DNA of 18,974 nt from CAYMKE01 sp964390955 (GTDB lineage: Bacteria > Bacteroidota > Bacteroidia > Bacteroidales > JBBRXJ01): the NCBI GenBank assembly GCA_964390955.1, contig CAYMKE010000029.1:1-18974 (forward strand), written 5' to 3'. The translations under genes and the position numbers were made by a program. The notes beneath the pieces are model-generated. The model saw nothing but the letters and a program-made list of their open reading frames with translations, ran no database searches and was not told the DNA's origin. Every line of letters begins with the position of its first letter. Position 1 is the stretch's first letter. This document shows positions 7,536 through 15,683 of this stretch, piece by piece.

Positions 7536-8198
7536 TCAGGCATTTTTAAGATTTTCAATAACATCTGAAATATTATCGGCATTGAATACAAAACTCCCGG
7601 CGACTAAGACATCTGCTCCGGCGTTAATTAGTTTTCGGGCATTGTTCAGGTCTACTCCTCCGTCTACTTCAATGAGTGCTTTTGAATTCTTTTTAAGGAT
7701 GGTTTCTTTTAATCTGCTAACCCGTTCATACGTGTTGTCAATAAAAGCCTGTCCTCCATAGCCTGGATTTACTGACATGATTAAAACCAGGTCAACATAT
7801 TCTACTATGTCTTCCAGTAAATGAACCGGGTTATGTGGATTGATGCTAACCCCGGCACTTAAACCGATTGATTTCATTTTTTGTACTGTACGGTTTAAAT
7901 GCTGGCATGCTTCATAGTGTACCGTTAAATTGTATATTCCATGGTTTTTGAATGCTTCAAGATATTGATCAGGATTAACGATCATTAAGTGCGCATCAAG
8001 GGGCTTTTGAGCGTATTTTTTGATGTATTTTAGTAATGGAAATCCAAATGAGATATTCGGCACAAATACACCATCCATGATATCACAATGAATCCAGTCT
8101 GCATTACTCTGGTTCAGAGTTTCTATCTCTTTTTGCAATTGCCCGAAATTACATGATAATAAGGAAGGTGCAATTAAATGATTTCTTTTTGATGCCAT
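7536..8198 (-). CDS. rpe: Ribulose-phosphate 3-epimerase
   Basis: The enzyme interconverts D-ribulose 5-phosphate and D-xylulose 5-phosphate in the pentose phosphate pathway in the cytosol. At 220 residues it is full length for this TIM-barrel family. The metal and catalytic residues are all present: His37 and Asp39 in HCDIMDG (37-43), His70 in DAHLMI (68-73), and Asp179 in EVDGG (177-181). The phosphate-binding parts MSVNPGYGGQAF (141-152) and VLVAGSFVF (197-205) also match. The ATG start leaves a normal short N-terminus before IAPSLLSCNFG. It lies 42 bases downstream of the small outer-membrane protein gene and 55 or 88 bases before the lipoprotein frame, depending on the start used there. 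It may be the last gene of the nfn group or independent; no clear promoter is visible in the 42 bases. Confidence 0.97.
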   Translation of the reverse strand: MASKRNHLIAPSLLSCNFGQLQKEIETLNQSNADWIHCDIMDGVFVPNISFGFPLLKYIKKYAQKPLDAHLMIVNPDQYLEAFKNHGIYNLTVHYEACQHLNRTVQKMKSIGLSAGVSINPHNPVHLLEDIVEYVDLVLIMSVNPGYGGQAFIDNTYERVSRLKETILKKNSKALIEVDGGVDLNNARKLINAGADVLVAGSFVFNADNISDVIENLKNA

Positions 8199-8240
8199 AG
8201 ATTCAATGAATTAAAAATTAAGTCTAAAAATACAGAAAAA

Positions 8241-8858
8241 TTAATGTTTTATAAAATAAGTTACCTCAAATTCAAGTACCGGGCTATAACGTCCGATTAA
8301 TTGGTGTGAGGGAAGAACGTATATCATTCCTGGTTTTAGCCTGAATAATGTGGTTCTGTTGGCGATCTTGCCCATGTAACCGATCCCGATATTTGCGGAA
8401 GGAAAGAGATAAAAGTCGCCCTGGTGCCATTTTATGGATTCATTGTAATTGGCAAAGTCGAATGTTCTGGCCAGTCCTATTCCCAGGTCTGCTTCACAAA
8501 AAATATGCCTGCTGAATCTGTAAATATATGCACAATTTCCTTTTAAAAAAAGATTGGTGAAATTGCCTTGAAAGAATCCAATGTCAACATTTGCCAGAAG
8601 GATTGTCTCCGAAATAGAAAATTTATTATCATCTTTTTCTTTGGCACGTTGCCTTCTGTGCAAGACTTTTCCCACTCCTCCTTTTAGTCCGGGTAGTAAC
8701 TCCATATTGTTTTCCAGAGCAATTGGGCCGAAAAATGCACCATGAATTGTATATTGGCCTTTTCTGTTTTGGTTTTTATAGCATTCCTGTCCATATATTG
8801 CGTTTTGCAGGCACAATACAAGGATGGCCAAAGATGCTATTTGTTTGGTATATTTCAA
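8241..8858 (-). CDS. Small predicted outer-membrane protein, unknown function, TTG start
   Basis: This 205-residue protein begins with a signal peptide (MKYTKQIASLAILVLCLQNAIYG, cut probably after the Gly near residue 23). The rest is rich in short amphipathic strands with aromatic ends (LLANVDIGFFQGNF, CEADLGIGLARTFDF, FPSANIGIGYMGKI) and closes with EFEVTYFIKH, ending in a charged residue after aromatics. This suggests a small beta-barrel or an outer-membrane-associated beta protein. I recognise no family. The start must be TTG at 8858: the only codons between it and the in-frame stop of the gene before it are ATA and ATC, and starting later would destroy the signal peptide. It follows the NfnB-like gene by only 6 bases, so translation is probably coupled, although the products seem unrelated. 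Confidence 0.75.
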   Translation of the reverse strand: MKYTKQIASLAILVLCLQNAIYGQECYKNQNRKGQYTIHGAFFGPIALENNMELLPGLKGGVGKVLHRRQRAKEKDDNKFSISETILLANVDIGFFQGNFTNLFLKGNCAYIYRFSRHIFCEADLGIGLARTFDFANYNESIKWHQGDFYLFPSANIGIGYMGKIANRTTLFRLKPGMIYVLPSHQLIGRYSPVLEFEVTYFIKH

Positions 8859-8864
8859 TATGAT

Positions 8865-10343
8865 TTAAGTATTGTTTTTAATATATGCATCAATTCCCTG
8901 AGCTGCGCCTCGTCCATCGCCCATTGCGAGAATCACTGTGGCGCCGCCTCGAACGATATCCCCTCCAGCAAACATTTCTTTAAGAGATGTTTGCATGTTG
9001 TCATTATTGACTTTGATGGTTTGCCATTTGGTTACTTCCAGTTCCGGAAGGCTTGAAGGAATCAACGGGTTAGGTGATACGCCAATGCTAACCACTACTG
9101 TTTCAACATCTACAATAAATTCGGAACCTTCAACAGGCACGGGCCTTCTTCTGCCAGAACTGTCAGGCTCACCAAGTTTCATGCGTTGTACTTTCATTTG
9201 CTTCACAAATCCTTTTTCATCTCCAATGTATTCAAGTGGGTTGCACAAATTGTGAAATTCAACGCCTTCTTCTTTAGCATGTTCAATCTCTTCAACACGT
9301 GCAGGCATTTCTTCAATAGAGCGGCGGTAAAAGATCATTGCTCTATCAGCACCCAGCCTCTTGGCTGTTCTTACCGAATCCATTGCTGTATTGCCACCAC
9401 CAATTACAGCCACATTTTTTCCACTTATGATGGGGGTGTCATATTCGCTGTTTGCAGCTTTCATAAGATTTACACGGGTCAGGTATTCATTGGCAGAGAA
9501 AATTCCAGAATAGTTTTCGCCGGGAATATTCATGAACCGGGGTAATCCGGCTCCACTACCTGCGAAGAATGCTTTATACCCCTCTTTCCTGAGGTCATCG
9601 AAGGTTGCGGTTTTGCCTACTATAAAATTTGTAACAAATTGAACTCCCATTTTTCTGAGGGTTTCAATTTCCTGGTCTACAATGTCGTTTGGAAGTCTGA
9701 ATTCAGGGATGCCATATTTGAGTACACCACCGATTTCATGCAGAGCTTCAAAGATTGTTACCTGGTAACCAAGCTTGGCCAATTCACCGGCAGTGGTAAG
9801 TCCGGCAGGCCCTGATCCGATTACAGCTATTTTGATCCCATTGCTTTGGGCTATTTCAGGAACAAAGATTTTTCCGCTGTTTCGTTCAAAATCTGCAGCA
9901 AAACGCTCGAGATGTCCAATAGCGATTGGTTGTTTATTTAATTTTTGGCTATAAAAACAGGCTGCTTCGCATTGTACTTCTTGTGGACACACTCTGCCAC
10001 ATACAGCAGGAAGGGAGTTGGTCTCTTTCAGTACTTTTGCAGCGCCATGAAAGTCTTTTATCTCAATTTTTTTAATGAATTCCGGGATGTTAATTTCTAC
10101 AGGGCATCCGCTGATGCATGTTGGATTAACACAATCCAGACACCGTTCAGCCTCTTGTATAGCCTGTTCTTCTGATAATCCTTTATTTACTTCAATATAG
10201 CTTTTGTTTCTTACGTCCGGGTCATTTTCAGGCATTTGAACACGAGCCCTGGCTGTTTTTTCTTTGTTCGGGATTTTTTTTCTGAGTTCAACTCTCCAGG
10301 GTTCATTTCGCTGTTGCTTTAAATATTCTGTTTTATCCTTCAT
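8865..10343 (-). CDS. nfnB: NfnB/GltD-like FAD and iron-sulfur oxidoreductase large subunit
   Basis: This 492-residue protein has the fold of the glutamate synthase small subunit. Two 4Fe-4S cysteine sets sit at the N-terminus: C68, C71, C76, C80 and C115, C119, C125, C129. A first nucleotide-binding motif (IGSGPAG, 175-181) holds FAD, a second (IGGGNTAMDS, 314-323) holds NADPH, and AGGDIVRGGAT (459-469) closes the FAD site. Many automatic annotations call this glutamate synthase (gltA). The partner encoded upstream, overlapping by 4 bases (ATGA), is an NfnA-type subunit, so a NADH-dependent reduced ferredoxin:NADP+ oxidoreductase (electron-bifurcating transhydrogenase) is the better reading; a sulfide dehydrogenase SudA is also possible. 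No glutamate synthase large subunit is nearby. There is an N-terminal extension of about 20 residues. The complex would act in the cytosol. Confidence 0.9.
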   Translation of the reverse strand: MKDKTEYLKQQRNEPWRVELRKKIPNKEKTARARVQMPENDPDVRNKSYIEVNKGLSEEQAIQEAERCLDCVNPTCISGCPVEINIPEFIKKIEIKDFHGAAKVLKETNSLPAVCGRVCPQEVQCEAACFYSQKLNKQPIAIGHLERFAADFERNSGKIFVPEIAQSNGIKIAVIGSGPAGLTTAGELAKLGYQVTIFEALHEIGGVLKYGIPEFRLPNDIVDQEIETLRKMGVQFVTNFIVGKTATFDDLRKEGYKAFFAGSGAGLPRFMNIPGENYSGIFSANEYLTRVNLMKAANSEYDTPIISGKNVAVIGGGNTAMDSVRTAKRLGADRAMIFYRRSIEEMPARVEEIEHAKEEGVEFHNLCNPLEYIGDEKGFVKQMKVQRMKLGEPDSSGRRRPVPVEGSEFIVDVETVVVSIGVSPNPLIPSSLPELEVTKWQTIKVNNDNMQTSLKEMFAGGDIVRGGATVILAMGDGRGAAQGIDAYIKNNT

Positions 10344-11173
10344 CTGTTCTTTATTTTTTGTAAATATTTTTCATATTGTACTCTTTCCTGCTCATCATAT
10401 GCCCGCAAGCGGTTAAGCAATTCGTCAAAATCTATTTTGGAAGCATCGAATTCCGGCCCGTCCACGCAAACAAATTTTGTTTGTCCGTCTACAGTTACCC
10501 TGCAACATCCACACATTCCTGTTCCGTCTACCATAATGGTATTCAGGCTGGCCATGGTAGGTACATTATATTTTTTTGTTGTTTCCGAAGCAAATTTCAT
10601 CATGATCGCCGGCCCGATGACGATGCCCATGTCAATCACATTTTTATCCAATATTTCTTCCATGCCTTTGGTAACAAGTCCTTTCTGTCCATAAGAGCCG
10701 TCATCGGTCATGATAATAAGTTCATCAGAGGAGGCCTTCATTTCTTCTTCCAGGATGATCAGTTTTTTGGAACGGGCAGCAAGAACGGTATGAACCGTGT
10801 TTCCGGCTTCTTTAAAGGCTTTTGCTATGGGAAGTAATGGTGCAATTCCTACGCCTCCACCGGCACATATAACGTGGCCGGCATTGTAAATATGTGTGGC
10901 TTTACCTAACGGCCCTAATAAGTCATGAATGCCATCGCCTTTGTTTAAAAGCGATAGTTTATGAGAGGTAACGCCTACAATTTGTACAATTAATGTGATG
11001 CTCCCGGTTTTAGGATCTGCATCTGCAATGGTTAATGGAACCCGTTCACCTTTATCATCTAATCGTAAGATAATAAAATGGCCGGCTTTCCTGTTTTTTG
11101 CAATGTAAGGGGCCTCTACGACCATTTTGAATACATTTTCAGAAAGAAACTCTTTGTCAAGAATGCGGTTCAT
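10340..11173 (-). CDS. nfnA: NfnA/PyrK-like FAD/NAD-binding and [2Fe-2S] subunit
   Basis: This 277-residue protein belongs to the ferredoxin-reductase-like subunits of Nfn, sulfide dehydrogenase and dihydroorotate dehydrogenase. The FAD-binding strand RVPLTIAD lies at 44-51, a GPLG turn at 87-90, and the NAD-binding loop GGGVGIAP at 105-112. The cluster motif near the C-terminus reads C211-G-C213-C214 ... C226 followed by VDGPEFD, the Nfn type rather than the PyrK spacing. NfnA as I know it has CGAC here, so Cys213 is an additional cysteine. In Nfn this subunit binds NADH and passes electrons via its flavin and [2Fe-2S] cluster to the large subunit. The next gene starts inside its stop codon (ATGA), which fits a two-subunit complex made in fixed ratio. 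The 68-base gap upstream has a -7-like box (11205-11212) but no -33 box. Confidence 0.9.
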   Translation of the reverse strand: MNRILDKEFLSENVFKMVVEAPYIAKNRKAGHFIILRLDDKGERVPLTIADADPKTGSITLIVQIVGVTSHKLSLLNKGDGIHDLLGPLGKATHIYNAGHVICAGGGVGIAPLLPIAKAFKEAGNTVHTVLAARSKKLIILEEEMKASSDELIIMTDDGSYGQKGLVTKGMEEILDKNVIDMGIVIGPAIMMKFASETTKKYNVPTMASLNTIMVDGTGMCGCCRVTVDGQTKFVCVDGPEFDASKIDFDELLNRLRAYDEQERVQYEKYLQKIKNR

Positions 11174-11241
11174 ATAAAGTATTTTTTCAGTATTTTTAAA
11201 AATGCAAAAATAAAAAAATATTCTGCTTTTCGGGGCTTCAA

Positions 11242-12240
11242 TTATTTTGTTGCAGTAAAGTTGTCAATACAATTATTGATCAAACGAGTAAAAAACGTTC
11301 TGGGCGAAAGTCCTGCAGCTCTTATTTGCTGAGGGATAATGCTGTTTTTGCTCATGCCTGGTACAGAATTCAGTTCCAAAAAATATAAAATATCATTTTT
11401 AAGTATGTAATCTATCCGCACAACCCCTTTGCAATTAAATATATTATATATCATTTCAGATAGTACCCTGCATTCATGTTCTGTTTTTTCAGGAATGCTT
11501 GCAGGAGTTATTTCTTCAGCCATCCCGTCAGTATATTTGGCTTCAAAATCAAAAAAGTCTGTTTTACTGACAATTTCAGTTACAGGAAATGTTTCCGGTT
11601 TACCACCAATATTTGCCACTCCACATGTCAGTTCTTTTCCCTCGAGGTATTCTTCGATAAGTACTTCATCATCTTCTTTAAACGCGTTTTGAATGGCCGT
11701 GGTAAGATTTTCTTTTTTGTTAATCTTTGTTATACCAAAGCTCGACCCTCCTTTATTGGGTTTTACAAAACAGGGGATGCCTGTTTCTTCTATAATCTTG
11801 TCGGTTTCAACGGGGTCATGTTGTCTTAATAAAATGGTTTTGGAAGAATAGATATTATAAGGTTTTAAATAGTTTTTACATATGTACTTGTTAAATGTTA
11901 GGGCAGAAGAACAATGGTCTGAAGTTGTATAAGGGATGTTCAACATGTCAAAATACCCCTGAAGTTTACCATCCTCACCGGGTGTACCATGAATGGATAT
12001 GAATATGCAGTCAAAAGTAATCTTATTTGTACCTGTCGTCAGGCTGAAATCATTCTTATCAATAAGTATACCTTCAATGTCACCTCCTTTGCCTTCCCAT
12101 TTGTCAGGGCCAATGTTGATGATGAATACATTGAACAGGTTTTTATCAATCATCTGGCTGAGTTGTTCTGCACTTTGTAGTGAGATGATAATTTCTGATG
12201 AATTTCCGCCTGTTAATAGCGCTATGTTTTTTTTACTCAT
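11242..12240 (-). CDS. ddl: D-alanine--D-alanine ligase
   Basis: The enzyme joins two D-Ala with ATP in the cytosol, making the dipeptide end of the peptidoglycan stem. At 332 residues it is a normal ATP-grasp Ddl. Visible motifs are GGNSSE (11-16, with the catalytic Glu16), HGTPGEDGKLQG (84-95), the ATP-binding FVKPNKGGSSFGI (158-170), and VLIEEYLEGKELT (193-205). Metal ligands are Asp277, Glu289 and Asn291 in LELNSVPGMS. The omega-loop motif reads FFDFEAKY (229-236) where FYDYEAKY is common. The last tyrosine (Tyr236), which in E. coli DdlB separates D-Ala from D-lactate use, is kept, so an ordinary D-Ala-D-Ala product is expected. It is downstream of rluD by 37 bases and belongs to the PASTA-T9SS-rluD-ddl cluster. 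Confidence 0.96.
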   Translation of the reverse strand: MSKKNIALLTGGNSSEIIISLQSAEQLSQMIDKNLFNVFIINIGPDKWEGKGGDIEGILIDKNDFSLTTGTNKITFDCIFISIHGTPGEDGKLQGYFDMLNIPYTTSDHCSSALTFNKYICKNYLKPYNIYSSKTILLRQHDPVETDKIIEETGIPCFVKPNKGGSSFGITKINKKENLTTAIQNAFKEDDEVLIEEYLEGKELTCGVANIGGKPETFPVTEIVSKTDFFDFEAKYTDGMAEEITPASIPEKTEHECRVLSEMIYNIFNCKGVVRIDYILKNDILYFLELNSVPGMSKNSIIPQQIRAAGLSPRTFFTRLINNCIDNFTATK

Positions 12241-12277
12241 TTTTTAAATAAATTTTGACTGAATAATTGTGTGCAAA

Positions 12278-13303
12278 TTAATAAAAAATATGTTGTGTAT
12301 ATTGCCTCCATTTTTCAATTACCTGGTGCATATCATCTGGTAATTGTGTATCGAATAAAAGGGTTTTACCGGAATCAGGGTGTTGAAATTCAAGTGTCCT
12401 GGCATGGAGAGCTTGACGTGGCAATATTTTAAAACAATTGTGAACGAATTGTTTGTATTTTGTGAATGTGGTACCACGTAAAATAGAATTACCTCCATAT
12501 TCCGGATCATTGAACAATGGATGTTTAATGTATTCAAAATGTGCCCTGATCTGATGGGTTCTTCCTGTTTCCAATTTACATTCTACCAGGGTTACATAAT
12601 TGAACCGTTCAATTATTTTATAATGTGTAATAGCGTGTTTTCCATGGTCGCCATCAGGGAATACATGCATTTTTTTCCTGTTTTTAAGATCACGCCCTAA
12701 ATGTCCTGTGATGGTACCTTCTTCTTCTTCAATATTTCCCCAAACGAGAGCTGTATATTTTCGGTTGATAGTGCGTTCATAAAACTGCCTTGCCAGTCTG
12801 TTCAAAGCAGATTCTGTTTTAGCAACAACTAAAATACCTGATGTATTTTTATCGATCCTGTGTACAAGCCCAGGCCTTACTGTTCCGTCCTGGTACGTGG
12901 GCAAATCTTTGAAATGCCAAGCGAGGGCATTCACCAATGTCCCTGTATAATTTCCATAACCCGGGTGGACTACCATGGCGGGTTCTTTATTAAGCACGAT
13001 GATATGATTATCTTCATAAATAATGTTTACAGGGATGTTTTGAGGAATTATTTCAATCTCCCGGGGAGGATATGTCATTACAATGGTGATGACATCATTG
13101 GGTTTGACTTTATAATTTGATTTGACAGGTTGTTCATTTACCAATATGTTTCCGGCCTCTGCTGCAGATTGAATTTTATTTCGTGAGGCATTTTCGATTT
13201 TATTTACAAGAAATTTGTCTATCCTGAGTTTTCCCTGGTTTGTGTCAGCTACAAAGCGATAATGTTCATAGAGTTCAGTATTGGTGTTTTCGGTTTGTTG
13301 CAT
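12278..13303 (-). CDS. rluD: RluA-family 23S rRNA pseudouridine synthase, RluD-like
   Basis: This 341-residue enzyme isomerises uridines in 23S rRNA; RluD acts in helix 69, and the exact target here is inferred from family resemblance. Residues 26-75 form an S4 RNA-binding domain (LRIDKFLVNKIENASRNKIQ...). The catalytic domain follows, with Asp151 in LVHRIDKNTSGILVVAKT (146-163), ETGRTHQIRAHF (245-256), and RQALHARTLEFQHP (296-309). The ATG at 13303 is the first start in frame. A promoter-like pair of boxes lies just upstream (13320-13349), with a copy of the dispersed repeat beyond it. It is separated from the T9SS-protein gene by 154 bases and from ddl by 37, so rluD-ddl probably form one transcript. 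Confidence 0.95.
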   Translation of the reverse strand: MQQTENTNTELYEHYRFVADTNQGKLRIDKFLVNKIENASRNKIQSAAEAGNILVNEQPVKSNYKVKPNDVITIVMTYPPREIEIIPQNIPVNIIYEDNHIIVLNKEPAMVVHPGYGNYTGTLVNALAWHFKDLPTYQDGTVRPGLVHRIDKNTSGILVVAKTESALNRLARQFYERTINRKYTALVWGNIEEEEGTITGHLGRDLKNRKKMHVFPDGDHGKHAITHYKIIERFNYVTLVECKLETGRTHQIRAHFEYIKHPLFNDPEYGGNSILRGTTFTKYKQFVHNCFKILPRQALHARTLEFQHPDSGKTLLFDTQLPDDMHQVIEKWRQYTQHIFY

Positions 13304-13319
13304 TGAATGTTTTTATGTA

Positions 13320-13349
13320 CAAAGATATTGAAATTTGGTTAAAATCAAT
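13320..13349 (-). promoter_or_regulatory. Candidate Bacteroidota-type promoter of rluD-ddl
   Basis: On the minus strand TATCTTTG (13327-13320) is an exact match to the -7 consensus TAnnTTTG. ATTG (13349-13346) lies 18 bases upstream, one mismatch from the -33 TTTG. Transcription would start near 13313, leaving a leader of about 10 bases before the rluD ATG, common in a phylum that rarely uses Shine-Dalgarno sites. The repeat arm at 13355-13386 ends only 5 bases upstream of the -33 box. Confidence 0.4.
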
Positions 13350-13354
13350 ACAGA

Positions 13355-13386
13355 TAACCCTTAACGTGGACAAGCCACAACCAAAC
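13355..13386 (+). repeat. Diverged single arm of the dispersed intergenic repeat
   Basis: The 32 bases starting TAACCCTTAACGTGGACAAG and ending CACAACCAAAC match, with about five differences, the minus-strand reading of 4636-4606. They share the GGACAAGCC of the other arm at 4566-4574. No second arm is found in this 154-base gap, so this is half of the element, either a remnant or a binding site. It abuts the candidate rluD promoter. Confidence 0.65.
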
Positions 13387-13457
13387 AAAAAACAAATCTC
13401 AAAATACAAATAATGCAGGAATATTAGATGTAAGGTACTAATGAGGATGTATGTATA

Positions 13458-15683
13458 TTAATGTGTATGTTTTATTATCAATTTTTTTCTTTCAATATAT
13501 CCGCTACCATTTTTAAATTCTACAATGTAAATTCCATCCGGAATGTATGAAATATTGATCCGGTTATTGTATTCAAAGGTTTTGATAAGGCGTCCTTGTA
13601 TATCATATATTGAAATGTTCAGATTGTATTTGTCAATTCCGGGAGATAGTTTAATGTTTACCTGCCGGTCAGCCGGGTTGGGGAATAATTTGACATGATC
13701 TTCTGAAGGTTGATCATGATTTTCAACTTTTGTTTTTGGAGGTAATTCACCAAATACCGGCCTCATCATTAAGGCGCCAGGCCTCTCTGAACTTGCCCAT
13801 ATTCCCTGTGTGTTGTAATATAAATGCTCACTTGCATCGTTGTTTTTATCAAACCCAACATTTAAAAATATTTCATAAAATTGTTCCCACCCAACATAAA
13901 ATGTTCCGGAAACTGCAACCGGTTCCTGTAGATATAAAGGGTAATAATGATTTAATCCTTTGAATACCGGTTTATAATAATCATCTGTATTCGGGTATTC
14001 ACTATACCTGGAATACAGAGTGTCTCCGGGGACTCCATTGTTGTCATCCCAAATGGTAAGTTTGAAGTTTATCGTGGTTGTAGTGTCATCATAGTCCTGA
14101 TTAAAATAGATATATATGGCTTTTAATGAATCTTCTTTGTAACTGTTGAATTGATAGGCTACCTTTCCGTATTTCGTTCCGACCAGGCCATATCCCGCTT
14201 CTGCAGAACCATCATCATACGCATAATAATTATGAAATTTCTGCATGTGTGTAACCGTGTCGTTTCTCTTGTTTATGTTGAATGTATCATCAACTGTGAG
14301 ATAGTGAATCATTTCAAATTTAGCTGAGTCATCATCAAAAATACCGGGAAATATATTTTCATTAGGGCGTTCGGTTAATTCAACGTTAAATGTTTGGGTT
14401 TTAAGTGGCCCCATAAAAAAGAATCCACCATCAAAATTATTGAATGATTTGTCGTATTTATAGTTTTTGATTTTAAAATCACGTTTAGTATAAACACCAT
14501 CTTCCCCAGGGAGTTCCTGCTCATATAAATTTTTATGTTGCGTCTCTATAGTATTTTTCCAAGGGCTTTCTGATGCCTGGATTTTTACATAATGCTTCCA
14601 GGGCATGGCAGTTAGGTCTTTCAATACATTAGGAGCAGGGGTGATGAATGCTGCATCTTTGAATGCCGTGTCGTATTTATGACGTCCTTTATCCAGCATG
14701 ACATAATCTATATTCCAGTGATCTACATTGGCTCTAAGGCCTAAAACCTCATCATTGCTGGTGATGCTGACAATGTTTCTTAAACGGAACCGGAATCCGG
14801 TTTTTAAATAATCATTATCTGTAACCGGGATCAGCACAGGCTTAAAATCGTGCAATTTTGTTCCACTGATACCATACACCATATTCCATGAGTCCAATAC
14901 AGGGTTGTAAAAATCAACAAGCAGTGAATCTGATGATTCGGGGGGATCACCTAATCCCTGGGGTTGGTAGAAAAAACTTAAATATACAGAATCAGCAGGA
15001 GTAAAGTCTTTTCCACCGCGAGGAAACCGGTAATGAACACTATCCGTATTGTGGTAATAATATATCGGTTCATTGTATATTAGATGGATTGTGTCATGAT
15101 AAGTATATAACTGATCACCTTCTTTATAATAATAATTTAATGTATCAACAGGATAAAAGGTTCCTTTTTTTTCAAAAAATAAAGAGTCTTTCATAGAAGG
15201 GAAATCAATGTCGCTGATTTTTTTTCTGATCAATGAGCCCAGTAATGAGTCTTTTTTATTGAACTGTAAATTAATGGGTTTGCTTGTGAGTGTATCGGCT
15301 CCGAATGTATTTTTAGACCGGCTGTAGAGCTTGCCTCCTGCATTCAGTGCGTCAAATGTTGCAACGCCAATCGTAACGGGGTCAATAGCATACGTGTTAT
15401 TGACAAATACATAATTATCTTCCCATTTTGTATTGTCAGGATACATTCCATCATAAGAAAAATCATCAATAAAAGGAAGTGATATAGTGTCATTCGTGTT
15501 TTTTAATGATTTGAGGGAGCGTTTATTTACAGCATCGTTCAGTTCGGGATTGTATTGGATACCTGTGAGGGTTTCTTGTGCCTGTATACCGGAAATAAAC
15601 AACATACTTAATACCAGAATGTTTAAGATTGTTTTCCGGGAATTTGTATTTTTATTTATGAATATATCTTTGCCTTTCAACAT
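13458..15683 (-). CDS. Secreted protein with T9SS type A C-terminal sorting domain
   Basis: This 741-residue protein starts with a signal peptide (hydrophobic stretch about 18-31, cut likely after Ala35 in GIQA-QE). It ends with a sorting domain from residue 664: LFPNP (666-670), LNISIYDIQGRLIKTF, ISYIPDGIYIVEFKNG and a basic KKLIIKH end. These send it through the Por/Type IX system to the cell surface. In between, residues 66-340 hold a beta-rich region with YLSFFYQPQGLGD (234-246) and DHWNIDYVMLDKGR (321-334). A second region begins at YDDGSAEAGYG (489-499). Such motifs recur in large Bacteroidota T9SS cargo proteins of unknown role; no catalytic motif is visible. Its ATG directly follows the TAA of the PASTA gene (TAAATG), so the two are translationally coupled and may work together at the envelope. 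Structural or adhesive function is a guess. Confidence 0.88.
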   Translation of the reverse strand: MLKGKDIFINKNTNSRKTILNILVLSMLFISGIQAQETLTGIQYNPELNDAVNKRSLKSLKNTNDTISLPFIDDFSYDGMYPDNTKWEDNYVFVNNTYAIDPVTIGVATFDALNAGGKLYSRSKNTFGADTLTSKPINLQFNKKDSLLGSLIRKKISDIDFPSMKDSLFFEKKGTFYPVDTLNYYYKEGDQLYTYHDTIHLIYNEPIYYYHNTDSVHYRFPRGGKDFTPADSVYLSFFYQPQGLGDPPESSDSLLVDFYNPVLDSWNMVYGISGTKLHDFKPVLIPVTDNDYLKTGFRFRLRNIVSITSNDEVLGLRANVDHWNIDYVMLDKGRHKYDTAFKDAAFITPAPNVLKDLTAMPWKHYVKIQASESPWKNTIETQHKNLYEQELPGEDGVYTKRDFKIKNYKYDKSFNNFDGGFFFMGPLKTQTFNVELTERPNENIFPGIFDDDSAKFEMIHYLTVDDTFNINKRNDTVTHMQKFHNYYAYDDGSAEAGYGLVGTKYGKVAYQFNSYKEDSLKAIYIYFNQDYDDTTTTINFKLTIWDDNNGVPGDTLYSRYSEYPNTDDYYKPVFKGLNHYYPLYLQEPVAVSGTFYVGWEQFYEIFLNVGFDKNNDASEHLYYNTQGIWASSERPGALMMRPVFGELPPKTKVENHDQPSEDHVKLFPNPADRQVNIKLSPGIDKYNLNISIYDIQGRLIKTFEYNNRINISYIPDGIYIVEFKNGSGYIERKKLIIKHTH

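Noticed and set aside
8742..10837. Several open frames of 76-153 codons on the plus strand opposite the nfn genes
   Set aside because: They are shadows of well-supported minus-strand genes with clear motifs; their translations show no family features and are rich in Cys, Phe and His as expected of antisense frames.
11205..11212. TATTTTTG box upstream of nfnA, an exact match to TAnnTTTG
   Set aside because: No -33 TTTG-like box is found at a suitable distance and the gap is almost pure A/T, so the match is probably chance.
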